DNA from: Candidatus Hoaglandella endobia
Lineage (GTDB): Bacteria > Pseudomonadota > Gammaproteobacteria > Enterobacterales > Enterobacteriaceae
Assembly: GCF_900044015.1 (NCBI RefSeq)
Contig: NZ_LN999835.1
Span: 150,365-214,364, forward strand
Length of the DNA: 64,000 bases
Reading direction: 5' to 3'
This document shows, in pieces, positions 11,900-23,669 of the stretch. Numbering within the stretch: position 1 is the first letter of the stretch; the number at the start of each line of letters is the position of its first letter. A program made the position numbers and the translations under genes. The notes below the pieces were generated by a model. The model searched no databases. It was not told where the DNA came from and was given only the letters and a program-made list of their open reading frames with translations.

Positions 11900-14473
11900 A
11901 TGCGTCTGGATCGTTTTACTAAAAAATTTCAATTTGCTCTAGCCGATGCCCAGTCTATTGCTTTGGGGCGTGACAATCAATTTATTGAACCATTACATGT
12001 TATGTCTGCTCTCCTGAAGCAGGAAGACGGTACTGTACGCCCGCTGCTGCAATCAACCGGTGTAAATATTCCGTTATTTATTATAGCTGTGGAGCAGGCT
12101 TGTGAACGTCTACCTAAAATAGAAGGTATCGGAGGTGATGTGCAGCCCTCGCAAGATCTATTACGCGTATTAAACCTGTGCGAAAAATTAGCACAAAAAC
12201 GCTCCGATAGTTTTATTTCTTCTGAACTTTTTGTATTAGCGTCGTTAGAATCGCGAGGCACCTTAGACAATTTATTAAAAGCGGCTGGGGCCACGACGGT
12301 TAAAGTTACACAGGCCATTGAACAAATGCGTGGCGGTGAGAAAATAAATAGCCAAGGAGCTGAAGATCAGCGACAAGCGCTAAAAAAATTCACTATTAAC
12401 CTTACCGAACGCGCGGAACATGGAAAGCTTGATCCTGTTATTGGGCGTGATGAAGAGATTCGCCGTACTATTCAGGTGCTCCAGCGGCGTACCAAAAATA
12501 ACCCAGTATTAATAGGCGAACCAGGAGTAGGGAAAACAGCTATTGTTGAAGGCTTAGCACAGCGTATCATCAACGGTGAAGTGCCAGAAGGGATAAAGAA
12601 TAATAAGGTCTTATCATTAGATATGGGATCACTAGTGGCCGGTGCTAAATATCGTGGTGAGTTTGAAGAGCGACTAAAAAACGTATTGAGCGATCTATCA
12701 AAACAGGAAGGTAATGTTATTCTGTTTATTGACGAACTGCATACTATGGTGGGTGCCGGCAAGGTTGATGATTCGATGGATGCAGGTAATATGCTTAAAC
12801 CAGCGTTAGCACGTGGTGAATTGCATTGTGTAGGAGCGACCACGCTGAATGAGTACCGCAAATTTATCGAAAAAGATGCTGCTCTGGAACGAAGATTCCA
12901 GAAAGTCTTTGTCGCTGAGCCAAGCGTTGAAGATACAATTGCTATTCTACGCGGGTTGAAAGAACGTTATGAGCTACATCATCATGTACAGATCACCGAT
13001 CCTGCTATTGTTGCCGCAGCAACGCTATCTTATCGCTATATTGCAGACAGGCAACTGCCAGACAAAGCAATAGATCTTATTGATGAGGCTGCTTCCAGCA
13101 TACGTATGCAGATAGATTCAAAACCTGAAGAACTTGATCGGTTGGAGCGCCGAATCATTCAATTAAAACTGGAACAGCAGGCGCTTAAAAAAGAAGCGGA
13201 CGATGCCAGTCTAAAACGTTTGGATATGCTTAACGATGAGTTGGATCAGAAAGAGCGCTCCTATTCTGAGCTGCAGGAAACATGGAAAGCAGAGAAAGCT
13301 TCGCTTTCTGGTACGCAGCATTTGAAGGCTGAGCTGGAGCAGGCCAAGATCTCAATTGAACAAGCACGGCGTGTTGGCGATCTAGCACGCATGTCTGAAA
13401 TTCAGTATGGTAAAATTCCAGAGTTGGAAAAGCAGCTTTCAGCGGCTACGCTGTCTGACAGTAAAAACATGCGTTTATTAAGGAATCGCGTAACTGATAT
13501 TGAAATTGCCGAAGTGCTTGCCCGCTGGACTGGAATACCCGTTTCCCGTATGCTAGAAAGCGAAAGGGAAAAACTGCTGCGCATGGAGCAGGATCTACAT
13601 CAGCGAGTTATCGGACAGAATGAAGCAGTAGAAGCGGTTTCAAACGCTATCCGCCGTAGCCGCGCCGGACTGGCGGATCCTAACCGTCCGATAGGTTCAT
13701 TTATGTTCCTGGGACCAACAGGGGTAGGTAAAACAGAACTATGCAAAGCGCTAGCGCTGTTCTTATTCGACAGTGACTCTGCAATGGTTCGTATCGATAT
13801 GTCAGAATTTATGGAAAAACATGCGGTTTCGCGGCTGGTTGGGGCTCCTCCTGGCTATATTGGCTATGAAGAAGGCGGATATTTAACCGAGGCGGTGCGC
13901 CGCCGTCCTTACTCGGTCATTCTGCTAGACGAAATTGAAAAAGCGCACTCGGATATTTTTAATATTCTCCTGCAGGTATTGGATGATGGTCGTCTGACCG
14001 ACCGTCAGGGACGTACGGTGAATTTTCGTAACACCGTCGTTATTATGACCTCTAATTTGGGATCTGATATAATCCAGGAGCGTTTTGGCCAAATAAACTA
14101 CCAGCAAATGAAGGATCTGGTGCTTAATGTCGTCAGTCATCATTTCCGACCGGAGTTTATTAACCGAGTGGATGAAGTTGTGGTATTTCACCCGCTGGTT
14201 CGAGAACATATCACAGCGATTGCACAAATTCAGCTGCAGCGTTTGTACCAGCGTCTTGAAGATAAAGGCTATACTGCAACTCTCAGCAATGAGGCCTTAA
14301 ACCTACTGTTTAAATCCGGCTTTAATCCTATTTATGGTGCACGACCGCTAAAACGCGCCATACAGCAGGAAATTGAAAACCCTTTATCGCAATTGATCTT
14401 ATCAGGCCAGTTACTACCGGGTAAGCCTTTAAAAATTGGTGTAAGTAACGATCACATTATCGTTAGTCAATAA
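11900..14473 (+). CDS. clpB: ClpB disaggregase chaperone
   Basis: ClpB is the hexameric AAA+ disaggregase that rescues proteins with DnaK. The start at 11900 ([11 protein letters not shown]) gives 857 residues, exactly the E. coli length, and is preceded by GGAGG. The frame is open 24 codons further upstream, but that extension looks like the tail of a lost gene. Domains in order: N-domain (1-145), first ATPase domain with GEPGVGKT, coiled-coil middle domain (about 400-525), second ATPase domain with GPTGVGKT, and the C-terminal domain. Chaperones are commonly kept in endosymbionts with mutation-burdened proteins. Confidence 0.97.
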   Translation: MRLDRFTKKFQFALADAQSIALGRDNQFIEPLHVMSALLKQEDGTVRPLLQSTGVNIPLFIIAVEQACERLPKIEGIGGDVQPSQDLLRVLNLCEKLAQKRSDSFISSELFVLASLESRGTLDNLLKAAGATTVKVTQAIEQMRGGEKINSQGAEDQRQALKKFTINLTERAEHGKLDPVIGRDEEIRRTIQVLQRRTKNNPVLIGEPGVGKTAIVEGLAQRIINGEVPEGIKNNKVLSLDMGSLVAGAKYRGEFEERLKNVLSDLSKQEGNVILFIDELHTMVGAGKVDDSMDAGNMLKPALARGELHCVGATTLNEYRKFIEKDAALERRFQKVFVAEPSVEDTIAILRGLKERYELHHHVQITDPAIVAAATLSYRYIADRQLPDKAIDLIDEAASSIRMQIDSKPEELDRLERRIIQLKLEQQALKKEADDASLKRLDMLNDELDQKERSYSELQETWKAEKASLSGTQHLKAELEQAKISIEQARRVGDLARMSEIQYGKIPELEKQLSAATLSDSKNMRLLRNRVTDIEIAEVLARWTGIPVSRMLESEREKLLRMEQDLHQRVIGQNEAVEAVSNAIRRSRAGLADPNRPIGSFMFLGPTGVGKTELCKALALFLFDSDSAMVRIDMSEFMEKHAVSRLVGAPPGYIGYEEGGYLTEAVRRRPYSVILLDEIEKAHSDIFNILLQVLDDGRLTDRQGRTVNFRNTVVIMTSNLGSDIIQERFGQINYQQMKDLVLNVVSHHFRPEFINRVDEVVVFHPLVREHITAIAQIQLQRLYQRLEDKGYTATLSNEALNLLFKSGFNPIYGARPLKRAIQQEIENPLSQLILSGQLLPGKPLKIGVSNDHIIVSQ

Positions 14474-14514
14474 AAGGATATATAAAATATAAGATAATTA
14501 CTGTAAGCGGCTAG

Positions 14515-15465
14515 CTACAGCCAGTTTTTACGTTTAAAATATAAATATGGAGCTAGACCAGCCAATATCATCAACATAATGGCGCCAGGATAACCAAACG
14601 ACCACTTTAATTCTGGCATGAACTCAAAGTTCATACCATAGCTAGAGGCAACTAAGGTTGGTGGTAGGAAAACTACCGATACCACTGAGAAAATTTTAAT
14701 AATTCGGTTCTGTTCTATATTGATAAAACCCATCGCCGCTTGCATTAAGAAGTTTACCTTCTGAAACAGGGATTCGTTATGGGGTAACAGTGATTCAATA
14801 TCGCGCAAAATTTCTTTTGCTTGATCTAACTGCCCTGAAGGCAGCCGCGCCTTACGCACTAAAAAGTTCAGGGCACGCTGGGTATCCATCAAACATAGAC
14901 GTACCTTCCAGCCTACATCCTCCCGTTTGGCAAGCGTCGAGAGTGCATTGTCATACTCATCACCTTGCCTGCCGTCCATAATGACTAGACTGAGCGCCTC
15001 CAAATAGCTGTAGATATTCTCTATCTCGTCAGCTAATTGCTCGATCTTAGTTTCAAACAGATCTAGTAACAGCTCGTAGGCGTTACCATCAATAAGAGTT
15101 TGGCCACGGGTGCGCATTCGGTACAAACGAAAAGCCGGCAGTTCACGTTCGCGCAAAGTATAAAGCCGACCTTCGCGAATAGTAAATGCTACAGTAGCAT
15201 TGCCAGCATGGTCTTCAGTATCAGCATAAAAGAAAAAAGAGTGAATATGTAACCCATCCTCGTCCTCGAAAAAACGAGCAGACGCTTCAATATCCTCTAG
15301 CTCTAGACACGTCGCTAGGTTTTGTCCTAGTTCGTACTGTACTCTCTCACGCTCATTATAGCTGGGTCCAATAAGATCAATCCATACCGATTGAAGTAAG
15401 GTTCCAGGTTCATCGGCGTCAAGGCGTGATAAACAATGGTTTTTTAATTGAAATGCATTCAGCAT
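14515..15465 (-). CDS. corA: Magnesium/cobalt transporter CorA
   Basis: CorA is the pentameric inner-membrane Mg2+ channel. At 316 residues it equals the E. coli length and is very similar along its length. The selectivity motif YGMNFEF is near residue 280, after the first of two C-terminal membrane helices, and the tail ends [10 protein letters not shown]. The long cytoplasmic N-terminal funnel is intact. It lies between clpB and uvrD on the minus strand; uvrD and corA are also near neighbours in E. coli. Confidence 0.97.
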   Translation of the reverse strand: MLNAFQLKNHCLSRLDADEPGTLLQSVWIDLIGPSYNERERVQYELGQNLATCLELEDIEASARFFEDEDGLHIHSFFFYADTEDHAGNATVAFTIREGRLYTLRERELPAFRLYRMRTRGQTLIDGNAYELLLDLFETKIEQLADEIENIYSYLEALSLVIMDGRQGDEYDNALSTLAKREDVGWKVRLCLMDTQRALNFLVRKARLPSGQLDQAKEILRDIESLLPHNESLFQKVNFLMQAAMGFINIEQNRIIKIFSVVSVVFLPPTLVASSYGMNFEFMPELKWSFGYPGAIMLMILAGLAPYLYFKRKNWL

Positions 15466-15610
15466 ACGCCCTCATTTACTTTTGCTGTTGGGAAACATAT
15501 TGGACCACAGACAGACTTAGTTAGAAGTGACGGTCAAGTTTTAGACCGTAAAAGCCTCGACTCCGAGTGATGCTAAATACAATTAGCAAATATATGCATG
15601 TAGATTAACA

Positions 15611-15659
15611 TTAAATGGTTTCTAGCCTGGCATAAGCTACTACTTTAATTCCTTGGTCT
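15611..15659 (-). pseudogene. uvrD: Displaced C-terminal tail of uvrD
   Basis: Just past the uvrD stop the +1 frame reads DQGIKVVAYARLETI and then a stop at 15611. This matches the E. coli UvrD end (QGIKWLVAAYARLESV). The true tail is therefore still there but separated by a small deletion and frameshift, so UvrD ends about 28 residues early. Confidence 0.82.
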
Positions 15660-17762
15660 TTAATCGTCGCTACCCTCTAACTTAACTACCGTCCCTTCAC
15701 CAAATTTTGGATTTGGATGACGCACTCGCTGACCGAGAGTAAAACCACCGCTGTTATTATTGTTTAGTAGAACATCGCTGCGTCTTTGTCTTGCTGCACT
15801 AGTGAAGTTACTACTTGAAGGTACTTTTTGTACGCATGAAAGTGGTAATTCCCCGATAAATCGCGATGGCTGATTATATGTCTCTTTTCCGTATATCCGG
15901 CGCGTTTCGGCATAAGTTATTGTCAGCTTTTTCATCGAGCGGGTGACGCCAACATACGCCAGTCTGCGTTCCTCTTCCAGCCTCCCGCTTTCATTAATTG
16001 ACATCTGACGGGGAAACAGACCCTCTTCCATTCCAACGATAAACACCTGGGGAAACTCCAATCCTTTGGCTGAGTGTAGAGTCATAAGTTGCACCGCGTC
16101 TTGATATTCGTCAGCTTGCCCTGCGCCGGCTTCCAGGGCAGCATGCGACAAAAACGACTGTAGCGGCAGCAAATCTTGATCTTCTTCATTGTCATTATAG
16201 CTAAACTGGCGGGTGGCTGTGACAAGCTCCTCCAAGTTTTCAATGCGCGCCTGTCCTTTTTCTCCTTTTTCCTGCTCGTATATGCTCCAAAGACCAGAGT
16301 TTTTAATAACTATATCGGTTGTTAAATGTAGCGGTAGTTCTGCTGTTTCCTCAGCTAGCGCCTCAATAAGGTCCAGAAAACTTTGTAACGAGTAGGCAGC
16401 GCGGCCGGTAAATACATGTTCTGTAAGCAGCCACCGGCTTGCCTGCCACAGCGTTAATTGCTTATTATTGGCGGTCTGGCGTACGACTTCCATAGTGCGC
16501 TCGCCTATACCGCGTGTAGGCATATTAACCACCCGTTCATAGGCGGCATCGTCGTTGCGGTTGGCAATAAGCCGTAAATAGGCTAGTGCATCCTTTATTT
16601 CCTGTCGTTCGAAAAAACGCATACCCCCATAGATGCGATAAGGCAAACCCATCTGCAGCAGCGCTTCTTCTAGCACACGCGACTGGGTATTGCTGCGATA
16701 AAGAATGGCGCAGTCCTTGAGCACGCCGCCATTATTATGGTGCAATTTAATGCGGTTGACCACAAACAGCGCTTCATCTAGTTCATTGACCGCGCTGTAC
16801 AGCGTAATAGGTTCTCCTTCCGTATCTTCAGTCCATAAATTTTTACCAAGTCTGTAACCATTATGGGAGATAAGGGCGTTTGCTGCATGTAAAATATTAC
16901 TAGTAGAACGATAGTTTTGCTCTAGGATAATTGTCTGCGCACCAGGAAAATCATCAAGGAAGCGCTGAATGTTTTCTACTTGTGCACCGCGCCAACCGTA
17001 AATAGATTGGTCATCGTCGCCGACTATCATTACATTGTTTTTATTACCACCAGCTAACATGCGGATCCATGCGTATTGGATCTGGTTGGTATCCTGAAAT
17101 TCATCTACCAGAATATTGGAAAAACGTTCGCGATAGTGGCTTAATATATGTGGTTTATTCAACCACAGCTCATGGGTGCGTAGCAGCAACTCGGCAAAAT
17201 CAACCAGTCCGGCACGATCGCAGGTGTCCTGATAAGCCTGATAAATACGCTGCCAGCTAGCCTCGACCGGATTACCGTAACTTTCAATGTGCTGTGGACG
17301 CAATCCTTCATCTTTTTTTACGCCAATATATAACATCGCCTGGCGCGATGACCACTGTGCTTCATCCATATTCATGGCGCGAATTAGTCGCTTAAGTAGG
17401 CGTAACTGATCCTCACTATCGAGAATTTGAAAATCATGTGGTAGATTAGCGTCCATATGATGTAAGCGCAGCAGGCGGTGAGCAAGACCATGAAACGTGC
17501 CTATCCACATTCCTTTTTGGCTGTTGCCTACCAGGTGCTTGATACGGGCAGACATCTCTGCCGCCGCCTTGTTAGTGAATGTTACCCCTATTACAGAATA
17601 GGGAGAGCATTTTGCCACCAACAAAAGCCAAGCAATACGATGCACCAACACTCTGGTTTTGCCGCTGCCAGCGCCAGCTAGCACTAGTAAATTGCCAGCC
17701 GGTGCCACCACAGCTTTGCGCTGCTTGTAGTTTAAGCTCTTGAGCAAAGAAGAAACTTCCAT
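15660..17762 (-). CDS. uvrD: DNA helicase II (UvrD), C-terminally truncated
   Basis: UvrD is the SF1A 3'-5' helicase of nucleotide excision and mismatch repair. Motifs run in order: Walker A GAGSGKT (about residue 30), DEFQDTN, GDDDQSIYGWRGA, the YRS motif, LMTLHSAKGLEFP and VGVTRS. The protein is 700 residues against 720 in E. coli and stops at KLEGSDD; the original tail persists in another frame. The missing piece is most of the C-terminal Tudor-like domain, which in E. coli contacts RNA polymerase. The helicase core looks active, so repair may persist while polymerase coupling is probably weakened. Confidence 0.95.
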   Translation of the reverse strand: MEVSSLLKSLNYKQRKAVVAPAGNLLVLAGAGSGKTRVLVHRIAWLLLVAKCSPYSVIGVTFTNKAAAEMSARIKHLVGNSQKGMWIGTFHGLAHRLLRLHHMDANLPHDFQILDSEDQLRLLKRLIRAMNMDEAQWSSRQAMLYIGVKKDEGLRPQHIESYGNPVEASWQRIYQAYQDTCDRAGLVDFAELLLRTHELWLNKPHILSHYRERFSNILVDEFQDTNQIQYAWIRMLAGGNKNNVMIVGDDDQSIYGWRGAQVENIQRFLDDFPGAQTIILEQNYRSTSNILHAANALISHNGYRLGKNLWTEDTEGEPITLYSAVNELDEALFVVNRIKLHHNNGGVLKDCAILYRSNTQSRVLEEALLQMGLPYRIYGGMRFFERQEIKDALAYLRLIANRNDDAAYERVVNMPTRGIGERTMEVVRQTANNKQLTLWQASRWLLTEHVFTGRAAYSLQSFLDLIEALAEETAELPLHLTTDIVIKNSGLWSIYEQEKGEKGQARIENLEELVTATRQFSYNDNEEDQDLLPLQSFLSHAALEAGAGQADEYQDAVQLMTLHSAKGLEFPQVFIVGMEEGLFPRQMSINESGRLEEERRLAYVGVTRSMKKLTITYAETRRIYGKETYNQPSRFIGELPLSCVQKVPSSSNFTSAARQRRSDVLLNNNNSGGFTLGQRVRHPNPKFGEGTVVKLEGSDD

Positions 17763-18040
17763 AGGTGGCCTTTATCTGACATAAGATAAGTTGTCCTAAA
17801 TAACATACTACTCATTTAGTATGAGTGTTGATTATAACAGAGCTTTTAAATAAGCCAACAGTTAATAAAACAGTTAATTTATTACTGGTAGTACTATCAT
17901 TTGTCAGTCAATACAGGTAACCTTTAAAAGTGAAGAAATTATCACTAAATTTTAAATATCTTGCAGACATAGATTCTGTTCTCGGTGTGTTTAAGTGCTT
18001 TTCTCCGGATTATTTACCTTTTTACTTAATTTAAGATTAG

Positions 18041-19414
18041 TTATTTACCGATACAGAAACTGGAAAATATTTTGCTGAGAAGCTCGTCTGAGGTAAATTT
18101 ACCAGTAATTTCGCTAAGCGACTGCTGCGCTAACCGAAGCTCTTCTGCAATAATTTCAACGGCGTAAGTACTTGAAGTACTTGCTAACTGTTCTTTACTT
18201 TGCCCTAAATGAACGGCGACGGCTTCCAAAGCAGAAAGATGGCGGCGACGGGCCAAAAAAATCCCTTCTGTACCCCCAAGGTATCCCATACTCTGCTTAA
18301 GATGTTCGCGCAGTACCTCAATGCCAGCGCCTGATTGGGCTGAAATTGTTATAATAGAGTAACCGCTTACTTCACTTATACCTACTCTTTCGCCCGTAAT
18401 ATCGGCTTTATTACGTACCACAGTTACCGGTATACCTATCGGTAACCGGTCGTTGAATAACAACCGTAGCATTTTTGGTATACTTTGATGGTTAGTAGTG
18501 CCGTCTACTATTAAAAGGATACGATCCGCCTGTTCTATTTCACGCCAGGCACGTTTAATACCGATGATTTCTATTTCATTATTGGCTTCGTGTAGACCGG
18601 CAGTATCGATAATGTATAGGGGCATGCCGTCTATATGAATATGTTCACGTAAAACATCGCGTGTCGTTCCAGAAATTGCTGTGACGATAGCAGCCTCCCA
18701 GCCCACCAATGCGTTTAGTAAGCTAGATTTACCAGCATTTGGCTTGCCGGTAATGACTACTTTCATGCCTTCTCGTAGTAGATTTCCCTGCCGCGCTTCG
18801 GTCCTTACCTGGTCAAGACTAGAGATGATCTTATTTAATTTCTCTTCTATTCTAACTTTAGATAAAAGATCAATCTCTTCATCTGGAAAGTCAATAACCG
18901 CTTCAATATAAATTCTCAGGTTCGTAAGTGCTTCCATTAGTCTATGAATACGGTCCGAAAAAGCTCCTTGTAGAGAATTGAACGCTGATTGAGCTGCTTG
19001 AGCGGAATTGGCGTCAATTAAGTCGGCGATAGCTTCGGCCTGCGCTAAATCCAATCGATCGTTCAAAAATGCTCGTTCTGAGAACTCACCAGGGCGTGCG
19101 ATACGTATACCGGGCAGCGATAGAATCCGCTTAAGCAATAGATCTAAGATTACCGGTCCGCCATGTCCTTGAAGTTCAAGGACATCTTCACCAGTAAAGG
19201 ATTGTGGACCCGGGAAAAACAGCGCAATGCCTTGATCTAGAGGGGTGCCGTCTTCGGCGCAGAAAGGTAAATATGTTGCCTGGCGTGAATGCGGTATTTT
19301 GCCTAGCAGCTCGCGAGCAACTGCAGCAGCTAAAGGACCGGAGACCCGCAGGATACCTATACCCCCCCGTCCAGGTGGGGTAGCAATAGCAGTGATAGTT
19401 TCTGTTTGAATCAT
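18041..19414 (-). CDS. mnmE: tRNA modification GTPase MnmE
   Basis: MnmE with MnmG installs the carboxymethylaminomethyl group on wobble U34 of certain tRNAs. The 457-residue protein shows the N-terminal formyl-THF-binding domain, a G domain with GKPNAGKSS (P-loop, about residue 223), DTAGL and NKAD, and the C-terminal CIGK motif whose cysteine is needed for modification. Its position after yidC in the rpmH-rnpA-yidC-mnmE order is the classic bacterial arrangement. MnmG is not in this window. Confidence 0.96.
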   Translation of the reverse strand: MIQTETITAIATPPGRGGIGILRVSGPLAAAVARELLGKIPHSRQATYLPFCAEDGTPLDQGIALFFPGPQSFTGEDVLELQGHGGPVILDLLLKRILSLPGIRIARPGEFSERAFLNDRLDLAQAEAIADLIDANSAQAAQSAFNSLQGAFSDRIHRLMEALTNLRIYIEAVIDFPDEEIDLLSKVRIEEKLNKIISSLDQVRTEARQGNLLREGMKVVITGKPNAGKSSLLNALVGWEAAIVTAISGTTRDVLREHIHIDGMPLYIIDTAGLHEANNEIEIIGIKRAWREIEQADRILLIVDGTTNHQSIPKMLRLLFNDRLPIGIPVTVVRNKADITGERVGISEVSGYSIITISAQSGAGIEVLREHLKQSMGYLGGTEGIFLARRRHLSALEAVAVHLGQSKEQLASTSSTYAVEIIAEELRLAQQSLSEITGKFTSDELLSKIFSSFCIGK

Positions 19415-19506
19415 GATAACACTCGCTTCGCCTCGTGTAGCGAGGTTGAAAATTGCTATGACCGCCTTTTGAAGCAGCTATTATGTTAATAGCTGAGGTT
19501 AAAATA

Positions 19507-21180
19507 TTATGTAGCTTTGGAAGCCCTACTGTTGTGCTGTCTACTTTTTTTTTCTATACCTCGGTAAATCAGCTGTTGCTGGATCAGCGTCACAAGGTTA
19601 CTAACTATATAGTATAATACCAAACCAGAAGGAAACCATAGGAAGAAGACGGTAAAGATGAACGGCATAAAAATCATAATTTTTCTCTGTATAGGGTCAG
19701 TGATAGTGGTGGGCGACATCTTCTGAATAAAGAAGATAGTAATGCCCATCAATACTGGCAAGATGTAATATGGATCCTTAGCCGATAGATCAGTGATCCA
19801 CTGAGCGAATGGAGCATGGCGTAATTCAATAGAACTAGACAGCATATAATACAGTGCTAAAAAGACAGGCATCTGGATAATTAACGGCAAGCATCCACCG
19901 AGTGGATTGACTTGTTCTTTCTTATAGAGCGCCATTATTTCCTGGCTCTGACGCTTTTTATCATTTTCTAGACGCTCGCGTATTGCCGCTAGCTTCGGCT
20001 GTAACATGCGTATTTTAGCCATTGATGTATATTGCACTTTAGTCAAAGGGTACATTAAACCTCGAATTATCAAAGTAATAATGATGATAGCAAAGCCCCA
20101 GTTGCCAATATAGCTGTTGATAACTTTCAGCAGCTTGAATAGCGGTTGTGATATAAACCATAGCCAGCCGTAATCAACCGTTAGATCCAGATACGGAGCA
20201 ACAGCTGCCATTTTGGCCTGAATTTCAGGGCCAAGCCATAATATAGCTTGTAACTTACTTTGGCTGCAAGGAGCAACAGTGATAGGCGTTGCCTTGAAGC
20301 CAATCACAGCCTGCCCATTTTCTAACTTATTAGTATAAAAAGTATTTTTACCAGGAGTAAGCGGTACCCAAGCTGTGGCAAAATACTGTTGCAGCATGGC
20401 GATCCAACCTCCATTGGTACTAATACTCAGGTTTGTACCCTTAAGATCTTTGAAGCTGTATTTTTTATATTTATAATCGTCAGTTGAATAAGCCGCTCCA
20501 CGGTAGCTATGCGCGAAATTACTGCTGCCGTTATTACGGTTCTTGGGTAAGTCAATGGTCTGCTTCAATTGACCAACTAATGTTAGTTCTAACGGATGAA
20601 CGCTGCCATTGTTGATATTATAATGTATATGTAAAGCAAAATCGCTAGGTTTGAAAATAAAGGTTTTGGTATAGATTACGCCGTCAGCAGCGCTATAGAT
20701 TAGCGGTACGCGCAGTTCATTCTGGTTCTCTGTCATGAGATAGGTATCATGGTCAGCGGTAAACAACGGTCGTTCACCATTAAATAAATTCTCCTGAACG
20801 TTTTTTCTGGTCAGGCCGCTTTGTACCTGATAAATAAATTCAGGGGAAGTTTCCAGTAAATGAAACGGCTTTGACGACCCAAATTTTTCTGGGTAGGTCA
20901 GTAGAAACGCCTGCTCGATATCACCACCTTGAGTGTTTATTTTTAACAACAGTACATCGGTTTTTACAGTTATAAGTTTACCTTTTTGCCCACTAGAAGT
21001 AGGAACTCCTTGATTAGCGCAATCTGCCACAGTGGAGTTCGCAGTTCTTTGCTTAGTCTGAACAGTATACTTAGGAGAATGATCTACCTGCCAGACTTGC
21101 CAGATTATCAAAGACACAAACAGCAGAGCTATGACAAAAAAATTGAGTTGTGAATCCATTTTAATTTTCTCTGTTGTCAA
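19507..21180 (-). CDS. yidC: Membrane protein insertase YidC
   Basis: YidC inserts and folds inner-membrane proteins, alone or with SecYEG. The product (557 residues, E. coli 548) has the N-terminal anchor (about 10-27), the large periplasmic P1 domain (to about 345) and the conserved five-helix core with the cytoplasmic hairpin [20 protein letters not shown] (about residue 376). It lies downstream of rnpA and a decayed yidD, whose end overlaps the yidC start region. The loss of yidD has not removed the yidC Shine-Dalgarno. Confidence 0.96.
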   Translation of the reverse strand: MTTEKIKMDSQLNFFVIALLFVSLIIWQVWQVDHSPKYTVQTKQRTANSTVADCANQGVPTSSGQKGKLITVKTDVLLLKINTQGGDIEQAFLLTYPEKFGSSKPFHLLETSPEFIYQVQSGLTRKNVQENLFNGERPLFTADHDTYLMTENQNELRVPLIYSAADGVIYTKTFIFKPSDFALHIHYNINNGSVHPLELTLVGQLKQTIDLPKNRNNGSSNFAHSYRGAAYSTDDYKYKKYSFKDLKGTNLSISTNGGWIAMLQQYFATAWVPLTPGKNTFYTNKLENGQAVIGFKATPITVAPCSQSKLQAILWLGPEIQAKMAAVAPYLDLTVDYGWLWFISQPLFKLLKVINSYIGNWGFAIIIITLIIRGLMYPLTKVQYTSMAKIRMLQPKLAAIRERLENDKKRQSQEIMALYKKEQVNPLGGCLPLIIQMPVFLALYYMLSSSIELRHAPFAQWITDLSAKDPYYILPVLMGITIFFIQKMSPTTITDPIQRKIMIFMPFIFTVFFLWFPSGLVLYYIVSNLVTLIQQQLIYRGIEKKSRQHNSRASKAT

Positions 21181-21189
21181 TTTTTGATT

Positions 21190-21345
21190 GCAGCACTGGC
21201 ACTGGATCTTCTTCCTTTTTATTTGTGTTCCAAGAATGGCATTTTAATATACTTTATAAGGTTAACCAACTACCTTTTAACATACCTAAACTAATTGATT
21301 CACTTTCATACTGGGAACATGTGGGCCGTTACCGGCAATTAGGTC
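21190..21345 (-). pseudogene. yidD: yidD remnant
   Basis: Between rnpA and yidC the minus strand still reads pieces of YidD, the small membrane-insertion-efficiency factor: LIAGNGPH, then in a shifted frame QYESESISLGMLKGSWLTL, a stop, and SILKCH, ending EEDPVP. E. coli YidD reads [33 protein letters not shown] and DDPVP in the same order. The start, the cysteine cluster and the reading frame are lost, so no YidD is made. Confidence 0.88.
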
Positions 21346-21350
21346 CCCGT

Positions 21351-21710
21351 TTAGCAGTTTAGAGACTGCTGAAAATAGCAGTGCCATAATGTTGTTAACC
21401 CTTCTATCAGGGTATGGTTATCTAACTTAGCTACCCCTTTTTTGGCAATTACTACAAAATCCATAGCTGGTAGGGTGTGTTGATGCAGACGAAAACTTTC
21501 ACGAATTAAGCGCTTGATCCGGTTGCGTTCATGAGCTCTTTTAACATATTTTTTGGCTACCGTTAGACCAATGCGAGGCTGATTTAGCGTGTTTAGACGG
21601 CCGAGGATAGTAATATGAGACGTGCCAACCTTTTTAGGCTGCTGAAAGACGAAAACAAAACAACTAGGAGTTAATAAACGTAACTCTCGATTAAAAGTGA
21701 ACTTTACCAC
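21351..21710 (-). CDS. rnpA: Ribonuclease P protein component
   Basis: RnpA is the protein subunit of RNase P, which trims the 5-prime leaders of tRNA precursors. It has 119 residues, like E. coli, and contains the RNR signature [18 protein letters not shown] (about residues 60-77). It is transcribed from the promoter ahead of rpmH. The final codons run into the yidD remnant. The RNA subunit gene rnpB is not in the window. Confidence 0.96.
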   Translation of the reverse strand: MVKFTFNRELRLLTPSCFVFVFQQPKKVGTSHITILGRLNTLNQPRIGLTVAKKYVKRAHERNRIKRLIRESFRLHQHTLPAMDFVVIAKKGVAKLDNHTLIEGLTTLWHCYFQQSLNC

Positions 21711-21726
21711 TCTATGTTAAGCTTTT

Positions 21727-22260
<534 letters not shown>

Positions 22261-23667
22261 GTGTCACTTTCGCTTTGGCAGCAATGTCTTGCCCGGTTAC
22301 AATATGAATTAACTGCCACAGAATTTAAGATGTGGATCCGCCCCCTACAAGCAGAACTGAGTGACAACACTCTAGCGCTTTATGCCCCTAATCGCTTTGT
22401 CCTAGATTGGGTTATAAATAACTATTTTAACAGTATCAATTTATTAATAAATGACTTTTGTGGCAATGATGCGCCGTTACTGCGGTTTACAGTTGGTAGC
22501 AAACCGTCACAAATAATGGTACTACAGTCCATAAACCATAATGCTAGCGAAACTGCTTTGCAGCCAACCGCTTCCCGCCTATGCCTAGTTAGGCATAGGC
22601 GAAACAATGCTAAGTTACCACCTCCGTTGCAGTTAGAGCTTGCTTATCGCTCTAATGTAAATTTTAAAAATAATTTTGATAATTTTGTCGAAGGTAAATC
22701 GAATAAGCTGGCACGTGCGGCAGCGTGGCAGGTTACCTATAATCTAGGTGGCACCTATAACCCACTATTTTTATATGGTGGTACCGGGTTGGGAAAAACG
22801 CACTTGCTACATGCGGTCGGCAATGGAATTATGGCGTATCAGGCCAACGCCAAAGTAGTATATATGCATTCCGAGTGTTTCGTGCAGGAGATGGTAAAAG
22901 CTTTGCAAAATAACGCCATTGAGGAATTCAAACGTTATTACCGTTCGGTAGATGCATTACTTATCGATGACATTCAGTTTTTTGCTAACAAGGAGCGCTC
23001 ACAGGAGGAATTTTTTCATACTTTTAATGCACTGCTGGAAGGCAATCAGCAGATTATCCTGACTTCTGATCGTTATCCTAAAGAGATAAACGGGGTAGAG
23101 GATCGGCTAAAATCGCGCTTCTGCTGGGGGCTAACAGTAGCGATCGAGACACCAGAACTAGAAACACGCGTGGCAATTTTAATGAAAAAAGCCGACGAGA
23201 AAGATATACCTCTTCCAGGAGAAGTCGCATTATTTATCGCTAAGCGTTTGCGTTCTAATGTGCGAGAGCTAGAAGGAGCGCTTAATCGCGTAGTCGCTAA
23301 CGCCAACTTAGCTAGTAGGGTAATTACCATTGATTTTGTGCGTGAAGCGCTGCGTGATCTACTGGCGCTACAAGAAAAGATGGTCACTATCGATAATATT
23401 CAGAAAACCGTAGCAGCATATTATAAAATTAAGTTTACAGATTTACTCTCCAAGCTTCGGTTACGCTCAGTAGCCCGACCCAGACAGATGGCGATGGCGT
23501 TATCCAAAGAATTAACTAACCATAGTCTGCCAGAAATAGGCGAAGTATTTGGGGGGCGCGATCATACTACAGTACTGCATGCCTGCCGAAAAATAGCTCA
23601 GCTTTGTAAAGAAAGCTCTTCTATTAAAGAAGATTTTTCTAAATTAATTATGATGTTATCTTCCTAA
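22261..23667 (+). CDS. dnaA: Chromosomal replication initiator DnaA
   Basis: DnaA binds DnaA boxes and melts oriC. The start is GTG (22261), giving [14 protein letters not shown] as in E. coli, after GGGAGT. Domain I (1-80) is followed by a short linker, the AAA+ domain with Walker [10 protein letters not shown] (about 173-181) and Walker B LLIDDIQF, and DNA-binding domain IV ending in [15 protein letters not shown]. At 468 residues it is normal length. Oddities: a perfect 26-base palindrome encodes residues about 106-114 in the linker, and conserved positions have changed (HSECF for HSERF, AAAWQV for AAARQV, RFCWG for RFGWG, KLRLRS for KRRSRS). It is followed three bases later by dnaN. Confidence 0.96.
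   Translation: MSLSLWQQCLARLQYELTATEFKMWIRPLQAELSDNTLALYAPNRFVLDWVINNYFNSINLLINDFCGNDAPLLRFTVGSKPSQIMVLQSINHNASETALQPTASRLCLVRHRRNNAKLPPPLQLELAYRSNVNFKNNFDNFVEGKSNKLARAAAWQVTYNLGGTYNPLFLYGGTGLGKTHLLHAVGNGIMAYQANAKVVYMHSECFVQEMVKALQNNAIEEFKRYYRSVDALLIDDIQFFANKERSQEEFFHTFNALLEGNQQIILTSDRYPKEINGVEDRLKSRFCWGLTVAIETPELETRVAILMKKADEKDIPLPGEVALFIAKRLRSNVRELEGALNRVVANANLASRVITIDFVREALRDLLALQEKMVTIDNIQKTVAAYYKIKFTDLLSKLRLRSVARPRQMAMALSKELTNHSLPEIGEVFGGRDHTTVLHACRKIAQLCKESSSIKEDFSKLIMMLSS
22576..22601. repeat. Perfect inverted repeat in the dnaA linker
   Basis: Arms CGCCTATGCCTA and TAGGCATAGGCG (12 bp each) are separated by GT. The repeat lies in the segment for the non-conserved domain II linker (about residues 106-114) and shares the core GCCTA/TAGGC with the palindrome in envC. 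Confidence 0.9.
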
Positions 23668-23669
23668 CT

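Noticed and set aside
21174-21362. Plus-strand open frame of 62 codons between yidC and rnpA
   Set aside because: It is antisense to a readable yidD remnant and has no similarity of its own.
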